A DNA stretch of 9,382 nucleotides from Gemmatimonadota bacterium (GCA_029859185.1 JAOUDR010000076.1:1-9382); one strand, 5' to 3'; positions 1 through 7,297 are shown, counted from the stretch's first letter. Numbers and translations are program-made. Notes: generated by a model from the letters alone, not told the origin.

Positions 1-156
1 TTCGGCGTCAATCACACCCGCTAGGCGGTCGACGGCGTCGACCAACAGCGGCCGATCTCCGGCGAGGGGGAGAAACTGCTTGGGTTGTCGTGGAGTCGAG
101 AGCGGCCAGAACCTGGTGCCGGATCCGCCGGCTAGAATCGCTGCCCACCGGCCCAT
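1..156 (-). CDS. manC: mannose-1-phosphate guanylyltransferase, N-terminal part (cut by window edge)
   Basis: This enzyme joins GTP and mannose-1-phosphate to make GDP-mannose, the cytoplasmic donor for mannose- and fucose-containing surface glycans. Only the first 52 codons are present and the frame is open to base 1. The translated start, MGRWAAILAGGSGTRFWPLS, is followed by TPRQPKQFLPL. That is the nucleotide-binding signature (GGSGTRFWP) plus the PKQF motif of the family, at the usual N-terminal position. The ATG at 156-154 is preceded 8 bases upstream by GGAG, so this start is well supported. The gene lies 24 bases downstream of the Roadblock gene on the same strand and is probably co-transcribed with it. 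The full protein should be about 350 to 480 residues, most of it outside this window. The close alternative is a generic sugar-nucleotide transferase, but the PKQF motif favours the mannose enzyme. Confidence 0.92.
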   Translation of the reverse strand, partial: MGRWAAILAGGSGTRFWPLSTPRQPKQFLPLAGDRPLLVDAVDRLAGVIDAE

Positions 157-164
157 GCGGCTAG

Positions 165-168
165 CTCC
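165..168 (-). promoter_or_regulatory. ribosome binding site of manC
   Basis: GGAG on the minus strand sits 8 bases before the ATG of manC, in the 24-base gap after the Roadblock stop codon. It fixes the manC start and shows that this downstream gene uses Shine-Dalgarno initiation, unlike the leaderless gene ahead of it. Confidence 0.6.
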
Positions 169-180
169 GCGCGCTGCGCG

Positions 181-534
181 TCACAGCAGCTTGGCGATGG
201 CGGGCCGGTGCTTCCGGATCTCGAACAACAGGGAACCGATGTTCGTCTCGGAGTTGACGATGATGGTGAGCAACGCGTCCGGCGTCACGGCCGTCACCAA
301 CGCGAGGCCACCATCGAACTCCACCACGCCTGTGTCGAACGCACCGCATCCGCCGGCGGCGCCGACGCCGGTACACGCACTGACGAGGGCCGGCACGACG
401 GCGGCGAGCCCATCGGGATCGAGACCGTTCAGGGAAGCTGAATCGATGGGGAGACCATCGCGGCCCAGTACGATTGCGGTCTTCACGCCCTGGCGCCGCG
501 CCAGCGCCTGCACCACGTCACGAATGGTCGGCAT
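181..534 (-). CDS. Roadblock/LC7-domain protein (MglB-like fold)
   Basis: A 117-residue protein that is a single Roadblock/LC7 domain from end to end. It has an N-terminal helix (MPTIRDVVQALARRQG), a first strand plus turn (TAIVLGRDGLPID), a middle helix (DGLAAVVPALVSAC), two strands around VVEFDGGLALVTAV, and a closing helix (NIGSLLFEIRKHRP). Bacterial relatives such as MglB usually dimerise and act on small Ras-like GTPases, or serve as scaffolds. No GTPase is in this window, so the partner is unknown. I chose the ATG at 534 over an in-frame TTG at 570, because that TTG is the first half of a good -35 box and adds 12 residues outside the domain. No Shine-Dalgarno precedes the ATG, and the -10 box ends 7 bases before it, so translation is probably leaderless. 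Cysteines near positions 52 and 62 have no role I can assign. manC follows closely downstream. Confidence 0.8.
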   Translation of the reverse strand: MPTIRDVVQALARRQGVKTAIVLGRDGLPIDSASLNGLDPDGLAAVVPALVSACTGVGAAGGCGAFDTGVVEFDGGLALVTAVTPDALLTIIVNSETNIGSLLFEIRKHRPAIAKLL

Positions 535-541
535 GGGCGCC

Positions 542-570
542 AAGCTAGGGGCGGCCAAAGGGGAAGTCAA
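542..570 (-). promoter_or_regulatory. promoter of the Roadblock-manC unit
   Basis: On the minus strand TTGACT (570-565) is followed after exactly 17 bases by TAGCTT (547-542), a recognisable sigma-70-type pair. Only 7 bases separate the -10 box from the ATG at 534, so the transcript should begin at or next to the start codon. The -35 box stands back to back with that of the lipoprotein gene, 14 bases away. The -10 box matches consensus at T1, A2 and T6 only, so this is a prediction. Confidence 0.5.
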
Positions 571-584
571 GCGAAAATACGCGG

Positions 585-613
585 TTGACCCACCTTTCGG
601 CGGCGGCTAAGCT
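585..613 (+). promoter_or_regulatory. promoter of the lipoprotein-serS-kinase-pcrA unit
   Basis: TTGACC (585-590) is followed after 17 bases by TAAGCT (608-613). The ATG of the lipoprotein gene begins 12 bases beyond, so the untranslated leader would be only about 5 to 7 bases and has no Shine-Dalgarno. An in-frame TAA at 608-610 rules out any longer upstream start for the gene. The AT-rich run AAAATA lies between this -35 box and the opposing one. Confidence 0.5.
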
Positions 614-625
614 TCCCCACGTCCA

Positions 626-1195
626 ATGCACGCTATCTCGTTGCGGTATCGCCGCTTCTCGCTGTTGCTCGGCGCGGTCGTCACGGCTTGCGGGAGCGAC
701 ACGACGCTCGCCCCGGCCCGGTTCGAAAACGTGCTGGATACGACCGTCCTCTACGCGCTGACGGGTACGCCCATCGGGACGCCGAGTGGGTTTGACGGCG
801 TGCAAGCCGCCCCGGTGCGCACTGACCTGAACGTGGCGTTCGACTTTGCAGTCGACATCACGCCAATGGGCAGTCTCCAGCTGCTGCCGACGGGCGCGTT
901 GGGCTACTTCCCGGAGCCCGGGCTCCTGGTGTCGTTCCGGACGTTCGACCTGCTCGTGACCGCACCGCTCGACGGGTACGTGTTGGACAGCGCGCTCACG
1001 GTCGAGACCGGGGGCGTGTTCGTGCTCCGGTCACGCTCCAGCTCGGATCTCTGCACGAATACCGGCGCCCTTCCGCGGTACGGCAAGTTCCATGTCCTCG
1101 CCATCGACGCGGCCCAACGCAACGTCACGTTGGAGTTCCTGGTCAACCGGAATTGCGGGTACCGCGGACTCGAGCCCGGGCTGCCGGACAGCTGA
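626..1195 (+). CDS. small secreted lipoprotein of unknown function
   Basis: A 189-residue protein I cannot place in a named family. The N-terminus is a lipoprotein signal: basic n-region (RYRR, residues 7-10), hydrophobic stretch FSLLLGAVV and lipobox V-T-A-C with the modified Cys at 22. The following GSD lacks an Asp at +2, so export to the outer membrane is the likelier fate. The mature part is rich in beta-prone segments with many Thr, Val, Leu and Gly and few charges, suggesting a small beta-sandwich or barrel-like domain. Two later cysteines (about 143 and 177) could form a disulfide in the periplasm. The ATG at 626 is the first possible start after an in-frame stop. The gene leads the operon, and its stop is 3 bases before the serS start codon, implying shared transcription. 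The link to serS may be positional only. Confidence 0.75.
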   Translation: MHAISLRYRRFSLLLGAVVTACGSDTTLAPARFENVLDTTVLYALTGTPIGTPSGFDGVQAAPVRTDLNVAFDFAVDITPMGSLQLLPTGALGYFPEPGLLVSFRTFDLLVTAPLDGYVLDSALTVETGGVFVLRSRSSSDLCTNTGALPRYGKFHVLAIDAAQRNVTLEFLVNRNCGYRGLEPGLPDS

Positions 1196-1198
1196 GCC

Positions 1199-2479
1199 GT
1201 GATCGACATCCGCCTGATCCGTGAGACGCCAGCGGCCGTGCAAGCGGCCCTGGCACGGCGGGAGCCGGGATTGGGTGAGCGGGTGGTCGCGGTGGCCGGA
1301 CTCGATGAGCGGCGGCGCGCGCTGCTCGTCGACGTCGAGCAGCTCAAGGCCCAGCGCAATGCGCAGTCCGCCGAGGTCGCCCGGCGCAAGAAGGCTGGAG
1401 AGCCGGCCGACGCCTTGCTCGGCGACCTCAAGGCACTGAGCGACCGGATCAAGGCGCTCGATGCCGAGACGGCGGACGTGGATCACGCGTTGGAAGAGAT
1501 CCTCCTGCAGATTCCCAATCTCCCGCTGCCCGACGTCCCAGTGGGCGATGCGTCCGCCAATGCCGTACTGCGAACCTGGGGAACGCCACCCACGTTCTCA
1601 TTCGAGCCACAGCCACACTGGGACCTCGGCGCCGCGCTCGGCCTGACCGACCTGCCCACCGGCGCGAAAATCGCGGGCTCGGGATTTCCACTGTTCGTCG
1701 GAGCCGGCGCACGTCTGGTCCGCGGTCTGGCGAGTTTCATGCTCGATCTGCATACGCGGGAGCACGGGTACGTCGAAATCCAACCTCCGTATCTGGTCAA
1801 CGCGGATTCCGCGCGCGGCACCGGACAACTGCCGGATCACGAGCAGAACATGTACGTGACCGAGGACGGCTTGTACCTGATCCCGACGGCCGAGGTCCCG
1901 GTCACCAACATCCATCGCGACGATCTCCTCACCGCCGACCAGCTGCCGATCGGCTACGTGGCCTACACGCCGTGCTTCCGTCGGGAGGCCGGCGCCCACG
2001 GGAAAGACACCCGGGGGCTGATTCGCGTGCACCAGTTCGACAAGGTCGAGCTGGTGCGCTTCACGCGCCCCGAGGACTCGGCTGCCGAGCACGAGCGCTT
2101 GCTGGGCCATGCGGAAACGGTGCTCCAGCGCCTGGGGCTACCGTACCGCGTCGTGTTGCTGGCCACGGGCGACATCGGCTTTGCGAGCGCAAAGACCTAC
2201 GATCTCGAGGTTTGGGCGCCCGGGGTGGGCACCTGGCTGGAGGTGTCGAGCGCGAGCACGTTCACCGACTTCCAGGCGCGCCGCGCCAGCATCCGGTACC
2301 GACCCGCGCGCGGCGCCAAGCCCGCGTACGTCCACACCCTGAACGCCTCCGGGCTCGCGTTTCCGCGGACGATCATCGCCATCCTCGAGAACGGACAGCA
2401 GGCGGATGGCTCAGTGACCCTGCCGGAGCCGCTGCGCCCGTACGTTGGCGTGGATCGGCTAACGCCGGGTGGCCGGTAG
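1199..2479 (+). CDS. serS: serine--tRNA ligase
   Basis: Cytoplasmic class II aminoacyl-tRNA synthetase that charges tRNA-Ser (and tRNA-Sec where present) with serine using ATP. The 426-residue length is normal for the family. Residues 1 to about 105 form the N-terminal coiled-coil arm that grips the long variable arm of tRNA-Ser, ending in the typical ILLQIPNLPLPDVPVG. Motif 1 lies around 160-200. The serine-binding TAE is at 230-232 (IPTAEVPVTN). Motif 2 is at about 257-285 (TPCFRREAG, then DTRGLIRVHQFDKVE). EVSSAS begins at 348 and is followed by TDFQARR. Motif 3 is LNASGLAFPRTIIAILEN, with its Arg at 390, and QQADG follows. The usual Gly before that Arg is Pro here, a mild variation. The start is GTG, matching the family N-terminus (MIDIRLIRE). 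No clear Shine-Dalgarno is present, so re-initiation after the lipoprotein stop 3 bases upstream is likely. The 3' end overlaps the kinase gene by 11 bases. Confidence 0.98.
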   Translation: MIDIRLIRETPAAVQAALARREPGLGERVVAVAGLDERRRALLVDVEQLKAQRNAQSAEVARRKKAGEPADALLGDLKALSDRIKALDAETADVDHALEEILLQIPNLPLPDVPVGDASANAVLRTWGTPPTFSFEPQPHWDLGAALGLTDLPTGAKIAGSGFPLFVGAGARLVRGLASFMLDLHTREHGYVEIQPPYLVNADSARGTGQLPDHEQNMYVTEDGLYLIPTAEVPVTNIHRDDLLTADQLPIGYVAYTPCFRREAGAHGKDTRGLIRVHQFDKVELVRFTRPEDSAAEHERLLGHAETVLQRLGLPYRVVLLATGDIGFASAKTYDLEVWAPGVGTWLEVSSASTFTDFQARRASIRYRPARGAKPAYVHTLNASGLAFPRTIIAILENGQQADGSVTLPEPLRPYVGVDRLTPGGR

Positions 2480-3635
2480 GCTCCGTCGTCGCGTTGCCCG
2501 CCACGGGCCCGAGATCGCCCTCGCGCTGGTCGTTCTGCTGAGCGGCGTTTCGCTCTGGCAAGCGTGGGATCTCTCCGGCCACCTCCGCGGGGAGGCGGCA
2601 CAGGCGTCCCGCATCTACGGCAGGGTCATCGCCGCCCTCAACGACACGGCTGTGGCGGCCCAGACCGAAGCGTTACTCGAGGTGGTGCGGGAGATCGGTG
2701 AGACCGGACTCCCGGTGATCGTGACCGATAGCGGCGGACAGCCCACCGCCGCGGTGAATCTCCCGGACGCAACGATGCGCGACCCCGCGGCGCTCACGCA
2801 ACTCGTCGTCCAGTTCGACGCCGAGAACATCCCCATCGGGGTGCCGCAGTTGGGTGTGGTTCACTACGGGCTGCTGCCGGTGGGACAACGCCTCCGCCGC
2901 CTCGGCCTGCTCCAGCTCGCGCTGCTTGCCTGTGCCGTCGCCGCCGGCATCTGGGCCTATCGGGCGGCCGTGGACCGCGACCGCGATCGGATGTGGGTGG
3001 CCATGGCGCGCGAATCGGCCCACCAGCTGGGCACGCCGCTGATGAGCGCCAATGCGTGGGTGGACCGCCTGCTGGAACGCGGCACCCACACGGGTGAGAT
3101 CGCCGGCCACCTGCTGGCCGATCTCGAGCGGCTCCACCGGGTCGCGCAACGCTTCGAGCGTATCGGCCGACCGACGCGGCGCGATCGCGTTGCGGTCGGC
3201 GCCATGGCGGAGCGCACCGCGGCCTACTTCGCGCCCCGGCTCCCGCGCCACGGACACCACGTTCACCTGGCGGTGGACGCGCCCTCCGCCGGCCCGTTCG
3301 TTGCCGGCGATCCGGTGCTGCTCGAATGGGCCCTGGAGGCCCTGGTGCGCAATGCGGTGGACGCCTTGAGTGGGCGTGACGGCACGATCACCCTGCGGGT
3401 CGATTGCGACGCGCGGCACGCCATCGTCCGTGTCATCGACGATGGACCCGGCATCGCCCCGGAGGTACGGGGACGGCTGTTCGAACCGGGGACCTCGACG
3501 AAGTCGGGGGGGTGGGGCATCGGCCTAGCGTTGGCCCGCCGCATCGTCGAGGAGGTCCATGACGGGCGCCTCACGCTGGCCACGGCCGCCATCGGCACCG
3601 AGTTCGTGCTCCGCCTGCCGCTGGAATCGGCGTGA
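2469..3635 (+). CDS. membrane sensor histidine kinase, 'HQLGTPL' type
   Basis: A 388-residue two-component sensor. TM1 spans about residues 15-33 and TM2 about 143-165. The loop between them is about 100 residues, presumably periplasmic, and contains LPVIVTDSGGQPTAAV, a strand-turn-strand reminiscent of PAS or Cache folds. The dimerisation/phosphoacceptor helix follows (MARESAHQLGTPLMSANAW, His185). The ATPase domain shows an N-box (ALVRNAVDAL, Asn295), a G1 box (DDGPGI, 324-329), an F-box-like LFEPGTSTK and a G2 box (GGWGIGLALARR, 347-358). The residue after the phospho-His is Gln186 rather than the usual acidic residue. No response regulator is in the window, so the partner and signal are unknown. 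The GTG start overlaps serS by 11 bases, and the stop overlaps the pcrA start as GTGA. The start is taken from this overlap plus a suitable basic segment (RLRRRVARH) before TM1. Confidence 0.93.
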   Translation: MAGRLRRRVARHGPEIALALVVLLSGVSLWQAWDLSGHLRGEAAQASRIYGRVIAALNDTAVAAQTEALLEVVREIGETGLPVIVTDSGGQPTAAVNLPDATMRDPAALTQLVVQFDAENIPIGVPQLGVVHYGLLPVGQRLRRLGLLQLALLACAVAAGIWAYRAAVDRDRDRMWVAMARESAHQLGTPLMSANAWVDRLLERGTHTGEIAGHLLADLERLHRVAQRFERIGRPTRRDRVAVGAMAERTAAYFAPRLPRHGHHVHLAVDAPSAGPFVAGDPVLLEWALEALVRNAVDALSGRDGTITLRVDCDARHAIVRVIDDGPGIAPEVRGRLFEPGTSTKSGGWGIGLALARRIVEEVHDGRLTLATAAIGTEFVLRLPLESA

Positions 3636-5869
3636 CCACGCTTTCACTCAACGCAGGCCAGCAAGCCGCCGTCGCCCATCACGCAGGACCACTCCTGGTG
3701 CTGGCCGGAGCCGGATCGGGCAAGACGCGCGTTCTTACCGCGCGGTTGGCTCACCTGCTGGAGACCGTGGGGATCCCGGCCCACCGCATCCTCGCCACGA
3801 CGTTCACGAACCGGGCGGCCCGCGAGATGCGCCATCGCGTGGCGACCTTGTTGGGGCGGGAACCGACCGGCCTGTGGATTGGCACCTTCCACTCGCTCTC
3901 CGCGCGCCTGCTGCGGCGCGAGGCGCCGCTGCTTGGATTCACCTCCCAGTTCACGATCTACGATGAGGACGACCGACTCGCGTTGCTCAAGCGATTGCTC
4001 GAGCAGGCGGGGTACGCCCCCAAGGCCTTCCCACCGCGCCTGATCCAGACCCTGGTGTCCGCCGCGAAGAACCGCCTGGTCACCCCGGAGGAGCTCGCGG
4101 GATCCGCCACCGACAAGGTCGAACGGGTCGCCGCGGAGATGTACGTGGCGCTGGACCGGGCGTTACGGGCCGCCAACGCCATGGACTTCGATGATCTGCT
4201 GCTCCACCCCCTCACGCTGTTCCACGACCACCCCGACCGCCTGACGTACTATCAGGGCCGCTTTCAGGCGGTCCTGGTCGACGAGTTCCAGGACACGAAC
4301 CGGGCGCAGTACCTACTGGTGCGGGCGCTCGCGGGCGCGCACCGGAACATCTGCGCCGTGGGAGATGACGACCAATCGATCTACAGTTGGCGCGGCGCCG
4401 AGGTGCGGAACATGCTGGACTTTCAGCGGGATTTCCCCGATACCACGCTCGTGCGTCTCGAGGAGAATTACCGTTCGACGCAGCCGATCCTCGATGCGGC
4501 CAACGCCCTCATCGCCGAGAATACTCAGCGCTTGGGAAAGACGCTGTTCACCAACCGTCCGGGTGGCACGCTGATCCAGTTGGTGGCCACCGCCGATGAG
4601 CGGGACGAGGCCGAGTGGCTGGTCCGGGAGTTCCGGAGCCGGATGGTGGATGAGCACTACGTAGCGCGGGACTGCGCGGTGTTGTACCGGACGAACGCCC
4701 AGTCCCGCGCCCTCGAGGAGGCCCTGCGACGCGCCGGGCTCCCGTACCAGATCATCGGGGCCATCAGCTTCTACAACCGGCGCGAAGTGCGGGACTTGGT
4801 GGCCTATCTTCGCCTGGTCGTCAATCCGGCGGATGACGAGGCCTTGCTGCGCGCGGTGCAAGTGCCGAAGCGAGGCCTCGGATTGAGCAGTCTTGCCACG
4901 CTCCAGGTCGAAGCGACACGCTGGGGACGCCCGTTGCTCGCCACCGCGGAGATCGCTGAACGGATCACCGATCTGCGGCCGCAGGCCAAGCGGGCCCTGG
5001 TGGAGTTCGCCGCACTCATCACGGGGTTGCGCGAGCTGTCTGACGCGGCCCCGGCACGGATCCTGGAGCGCCTCATCGACGCCATCCAGTACGAGCAGTG
5101 GCTGGAGCGTGAAGGCCCGGAGGGCCTCGACCGGGTCGAGAACGTGCGCGAGCTACTGGCCGCGGCCGCCGAGTGGTCGGAAGAGGTCGACGCGGACGAC
5201 CCGGGTACTCCGCTCGAGCGGTTTCTCGCGACCGCGGCGCTCACGACCTCAGCTGAACAAGTCGGTGGGGACCCCGACGGGATCACGTTGATGACGGTGC
5301 ACACGGCCAAGGGACTCGAATGGCCGGTGGTGGCGGTCACCGGCCTCGAGGACGGCTTGTTCCCGCTCAGTCGTGCCCTCGAAACCGTCGAGGGGGCCGA
5401 AGAGGAGCGCCGGCTCGCTTATGTCGCGATCACGCGTGCCCGGGACCGGCTCTACCTCACCTGGGCGCGGGCGCGGCGGCGCGGTGGGCAGCTCATGCCC
5501 GGACTTCCGTCACGGTTTCTCGCGGCGATCCCCCCGCGGGTCAGTGAAGAGCACCGCAGCAGCAGCGCGTTCCTGGGTGGTTGGCGGGACGAGCGCGGGC
5601 GCGCCGGCCGCCCCGCGCCGGGCGGTCCGGTGCGCATCGCCGCGACGGTTGCCGCGACCTTCGTCGTCGAGGAGGAGTCGCAGGATGCGCCGCGCTTCGT
5701 GAAGGGCGAGCGTGTGCGGCACCGGCGGTTCGGGTCGGGCACCATTCGCGGCCTGACCGGGCGCGGGCGGGACTTGAAGGTCGAGGTCACCTTCGAGGAC
5801 CCTGAGGTCGGCACCAAGACCCTCCTGGTCGCGTACGCCGGATTGGAACGGGATTGGGACAGCGCGTGA
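3632..5869 (+). CDS. pcrA: ATP-dependent DNA helicase, PcrA/UvrD family
   Basis: A 745-residue superfamily 1A 3'-5' helicase acting in nucleotide-excision and mismatch repair, replication restart and RecA-filament removal. Motifs appear in order: Q motif (LNAGQQAAV, 6-14), Walker A GAGSGKT (26-32, Lys31), motif Ia TTFTNRAAREM, Walker B VDEFQD (216-221), motif III DDDQSIYSWRG (245-255), motif IV ENYRST (278-283), motif V TVHTAKGLEW (555-564) and motif VI VAITRARD (598-605). Residues from about 689 on (FVKGERVRHRRFGSGTIRG) match the C-terminal Tudor-like fold that binds RNA polymerase in PcrA and UvrD, so the name PcrA is favoured over Rep. Residues between about 645 and 688 look like a flexible linker. 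The GTG start overlaps the kinase stop by 4 bases (GTGA), showing translational coupling. The gene ends its operon and faces the convergent phospholipase-like gene across only 19 bases. Confidence 0.97.
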   Translation: MTTLSLNAGQQAAVAHHAGPLLVLAGAGSGKTRVLTARLAHLLETVGIPAHRILATTFTNRAAREMRHRVATLLGREPTGLWIGTFHSLSARLLRREAPLLGFTSQFTIYDEDDRLALLKRLLEQAGYAPKAFPPRLIQTLVSAAKNRLVTPEELAGSATDKVERVAAEMYVALDRALRAANAMDFDDLLLHPLTLFHDHPDRLTYYQGRFQAVLVDEFQDTNRAQYLLVRALAGAHRNICAVGDDDQSIYSWRGAEVRNMLDFQRDFPDTTLVRLEENYRSTQPILDAANALIAENTQRLGKTLFTNRPGGTLIQLVATADERDEAEWLVREFRSRMVDEHYVARDCAVLYRTNAQSRALEEALRRAGLPYQIIGAISFYNRREVRDLVAYLRLVVNPADDEALLRAVQVPKRGLGLSSLATLQVEATRWGRPLLATAEIAERITDLRPQAKRALVEFAALITGLRELSDAAPARILERLIDAIQYEQWLEREGPEGLDRVENVRELLAAAAEWSEEVDADDPGTPLERFLATAALTTSAEQVGGDPDGITLMTVHTAKGLEWPVVAVTGLEDGLFPLSRALETVEGAEEERRLAYVAITRARDRLYLTWARARRRGGQLMPGLPSRFLAAIPPRVSEEHRSSSAFLGGWRDERGRAGRPAPGGPVRIAATVAATFVVEEESQDAPRFVKGERVRHRRFGSGTIRGLTGRGRDLKVEVTFEDPEVGTKTLLVAYAGLERDWDSA

Positions 5870-5888
5870 GGCGCCGGGCCGACGGCCG

Positions 5889-6842
5889 CTAGACCGCTTC
5901 GCGTTTCCCGTTTCGTACGCGCCACGGCCGCTCCGAGCCCGACTGTTCCCAGAAGGGCAGGGCGTAGCTCGGCAGGCCAAACCGCTGCTCGGCCAGACGG
6001 GTCAGGCGCCACGGATCCCGCGGCAGACGGTTGCGCAGCACGTCCAACCGCACCCGCTTCGCCATCCCAAGCGACGCCTCGCCCGACGGATCGAGTTTCA
6101 GCGCCTGGGCGGCGGCGTCCTCGGCCAGCACTTCCATGACGAGCTGGAAGGCGGCGCGCATCTGCCGCTCCACCTCGTCATCCGAGAGGTCCCACCGACT
6201 GCGCTCCGCGACGACGCGGAATGCCGCCTGCCAGCTCTCCGTCTCGGTGAGCCCCACCATCCCGCGGAAGAGACGCCGACTCGTGCGGACCGAGAAGATC
6301 GTCGGCGAGAGAATGCGGTCGAGGTGGGCATCGGAGGCTGCGTGGTCCATCCGGATGACGTCCATCGCCGTTCGAGCGAAATGCTCCCCCAGGTGCGTCT
6401 CGAACCGGCTCTCCCAGTACGAATGCCCGATCGCGATGGTGGTCGAGGCCACCACCAGCTGCCGGGGCACGAAGAAATTGTGGGCGACCGAGTCCGCGGA
6501 GAGGTGGGCCAGGTATCCTAGCCCGAATGCCCGCAACCGCTCGCTGTCTGCGCGCTCGACGATCTCCTGACCCACGTGCCACGCGTGGCAGTGGCGGCCC
6601 ACCGGCGCGTACTTCTTGGCCATCGAGGTGTCGGCGGCGATGCTGCCGTAGAGGAAGTCGTAGGGGAATGCACGGAGCAGGGCCGCGACCCCCATCGGCA
6701 GGAGCGAGAGGTTCGCGAGGACGGCCTCGCCCAGGTAGATGTGGGTCCCGGGGGACCACGCGTGCGCCGTGGCGGGAAACACGGCCAGCAACACCACGGC
6801 GGCCATCGCCGCCAGCAACCACCGCCTGCCCGCGGGCGTCAA
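5889..6842 (-). CDS. secreted zinc-dependent phospholipase C-like protein
   Basis: A 317-residue exported protein of the zinc-dependent phospholipase C/S1-P1 nuclease superfamily. The signal peptide is RRWLLAAMAAVVLLAV, with a cleavage motif ATAHA ending at 28. Cleavage there leaves Trp29 as residue 1 of the mature protein. In Bacillus cereus PLC the mature N-terminal Trp is itself a zinc ligand. The other ligands can be lined up in order: His34 (SPGTH), Asp71 (AADTS), a His in HCHAWH (84-89), His113, Asp117 and His121 (HLSADSVAH), and His140-x3-Glu144 (GHSYWE). All sites look intact, so an active metal enzyme is expected. The substrate, phospholipid or other phosphodiester, cannot be told. 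The start is TTG at 6842, overlapping the stop of the upstream gene as TTGA. The in-frame ATG at 6806 would remove the basic n-region of the signal, so TTG is preferred. The C-terminal 100 residues are charged and unassigned. Confidence 0.85.
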   Translation of the reverse strand: MTPAGRRWLLAAMAAVVLLAVFPATAHAWSPGTHIYLGEAVLANLSLLPMGVAALLRAFPYDFLYGSIAADTSMAKKYAPVGRHCHAWHVGQEIVERADSERLRAFGLGYLAHLSADSVAHNFFVPRQLVVASTTIAIGHSYWESRFETHLGEHFARTAMDVIRMDHAASDAHLDRILSPTIFSVRTSRRLFRGMVGLTETESWQAAFRVVAERSRWDLSDDEVERQMRAAFQLVMEVLAEDAAAQALKLDPSGEASLGMAKRVRLDVLRNRLPRDPWRLTRLAEQRFGLPSYALPFWEQSGSERPWRVRNGKREAV

Positions 6843-7285
6843 CGGCGCCGGCCGAACGTCCGACGGATGCCCCGCAGCAGCCCCGCCCCGCGCCGCGTGG
6901 TGCGCAGCACCGCCGCGACATCCAGCACGGTATCCTCGATCTCGTCATGGAGGACGTCCAGCAGGGTGTCGAACTCGACGAACCGATCCTCGAGCGAGGC
7001 GGCGGTCCGCTCGACCCGCTCGCGGACATCCCGGGAGGTGCCGCGCAACGCCGTCACTTCGTCCCGGATGCTCTGCGCCACCTGGCTCGTCTCCTCCGCC
7101 GTGCGCCGCACCGATTCGAGCGCCGGTCGGGCATCCCGGTCCACCGACTCGAGCAACCGGCTCATGCGTTCCGACACCTGTCCGAGCTGGCGCAGCGTCG
7201 CGAGCATCCCGATGAGAACCACCAGGACACTCACGGCCATGACGGATGTCGCTATGGCGATGACAACCAAGGGCCAGCCGCTCAC
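6839..7285 (-). CDS. membrane-anchored coiled-coil protein, DUF948-like
   Basis: A 148-residue protein with one N-terminal membrane segment (about residues 4-27, PLVVIAIATSVMAVSVLVVL). A long amphipathic region from about 30 to 125 has heptad-like spacing of Leu, Val and Ile among Arg, Glu and Asp, as in a coiled coil. The C-terminus is strongly basic (GIRRTFGRRR). This plan resembles DUF948-type proteins found widely in bacteria with no settled role. I chose the GTG at 7285 because AAGGAGG ends 5 bases before it and the membrane segment follows directly. The frame stays open upstream to 7408, but that extension is basic, featureless and crosses the promoter. The stop overlaps the TTG start of the phospholipase-like gene (TTGA), so the two are co-translated. 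A scaffold or anchor role in the envelope for the secreted enzyme is possible but is only inference. Confidence 0.75.
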   Translation of the reverse strand: MSGWPLVVIAIATSVMAVSVLVVLIGMLATLRQLGQVSERMSRLLESVDRDARPALESVRRTAEETSQVAQSIRDEVTALRGTSRDVRERVERTAASLEDRFVEFDTLLDVLHDEIEDTVLDVAAVLRTTRRGAGLLRGIRRTFGRRR

Positions 7286-7290
7286 CCACA

Positions 7291-7297
7291 CCTCCTT
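7291..7297 (-). promoter_or_regulatory. strong ribosome binding site of the DUF948-like gene
   Basis: AAGGAGG on the minus strand, 5 bases before the GTG at 7285, is the best Shine-Dalgarno in the window. It overlaps another in-frame GTG (7291-7289), which is therefore unlikely to be the start. Confidence 0.75.

Noticed and set aside
535..570. An in-frame TTG at 570 as a longer start for the Roadblock protein.
   Set aside because: The TTG is part of the -35 box TTGACT, has no Shine-Dalgarno, and adds 12 residues outside the domain.
2673..3419. A 248-codon open frame on the minus strand opposite the histidine kinase.
   Set aside because: It is an antisense shadow of a high-GC gene, with repetitive His/Arg/Gly/Gln composition and no recognisable motif.
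5870..5888. A GC-rich hairpin (GGCC-GAC-GGCC) between pcrA and the convergent phospholipase-like gene as a terminator.
   Set aside because: The stem is only 4 bp and there is no T-run on either side, so it cannot be called an intrinsic terminator.
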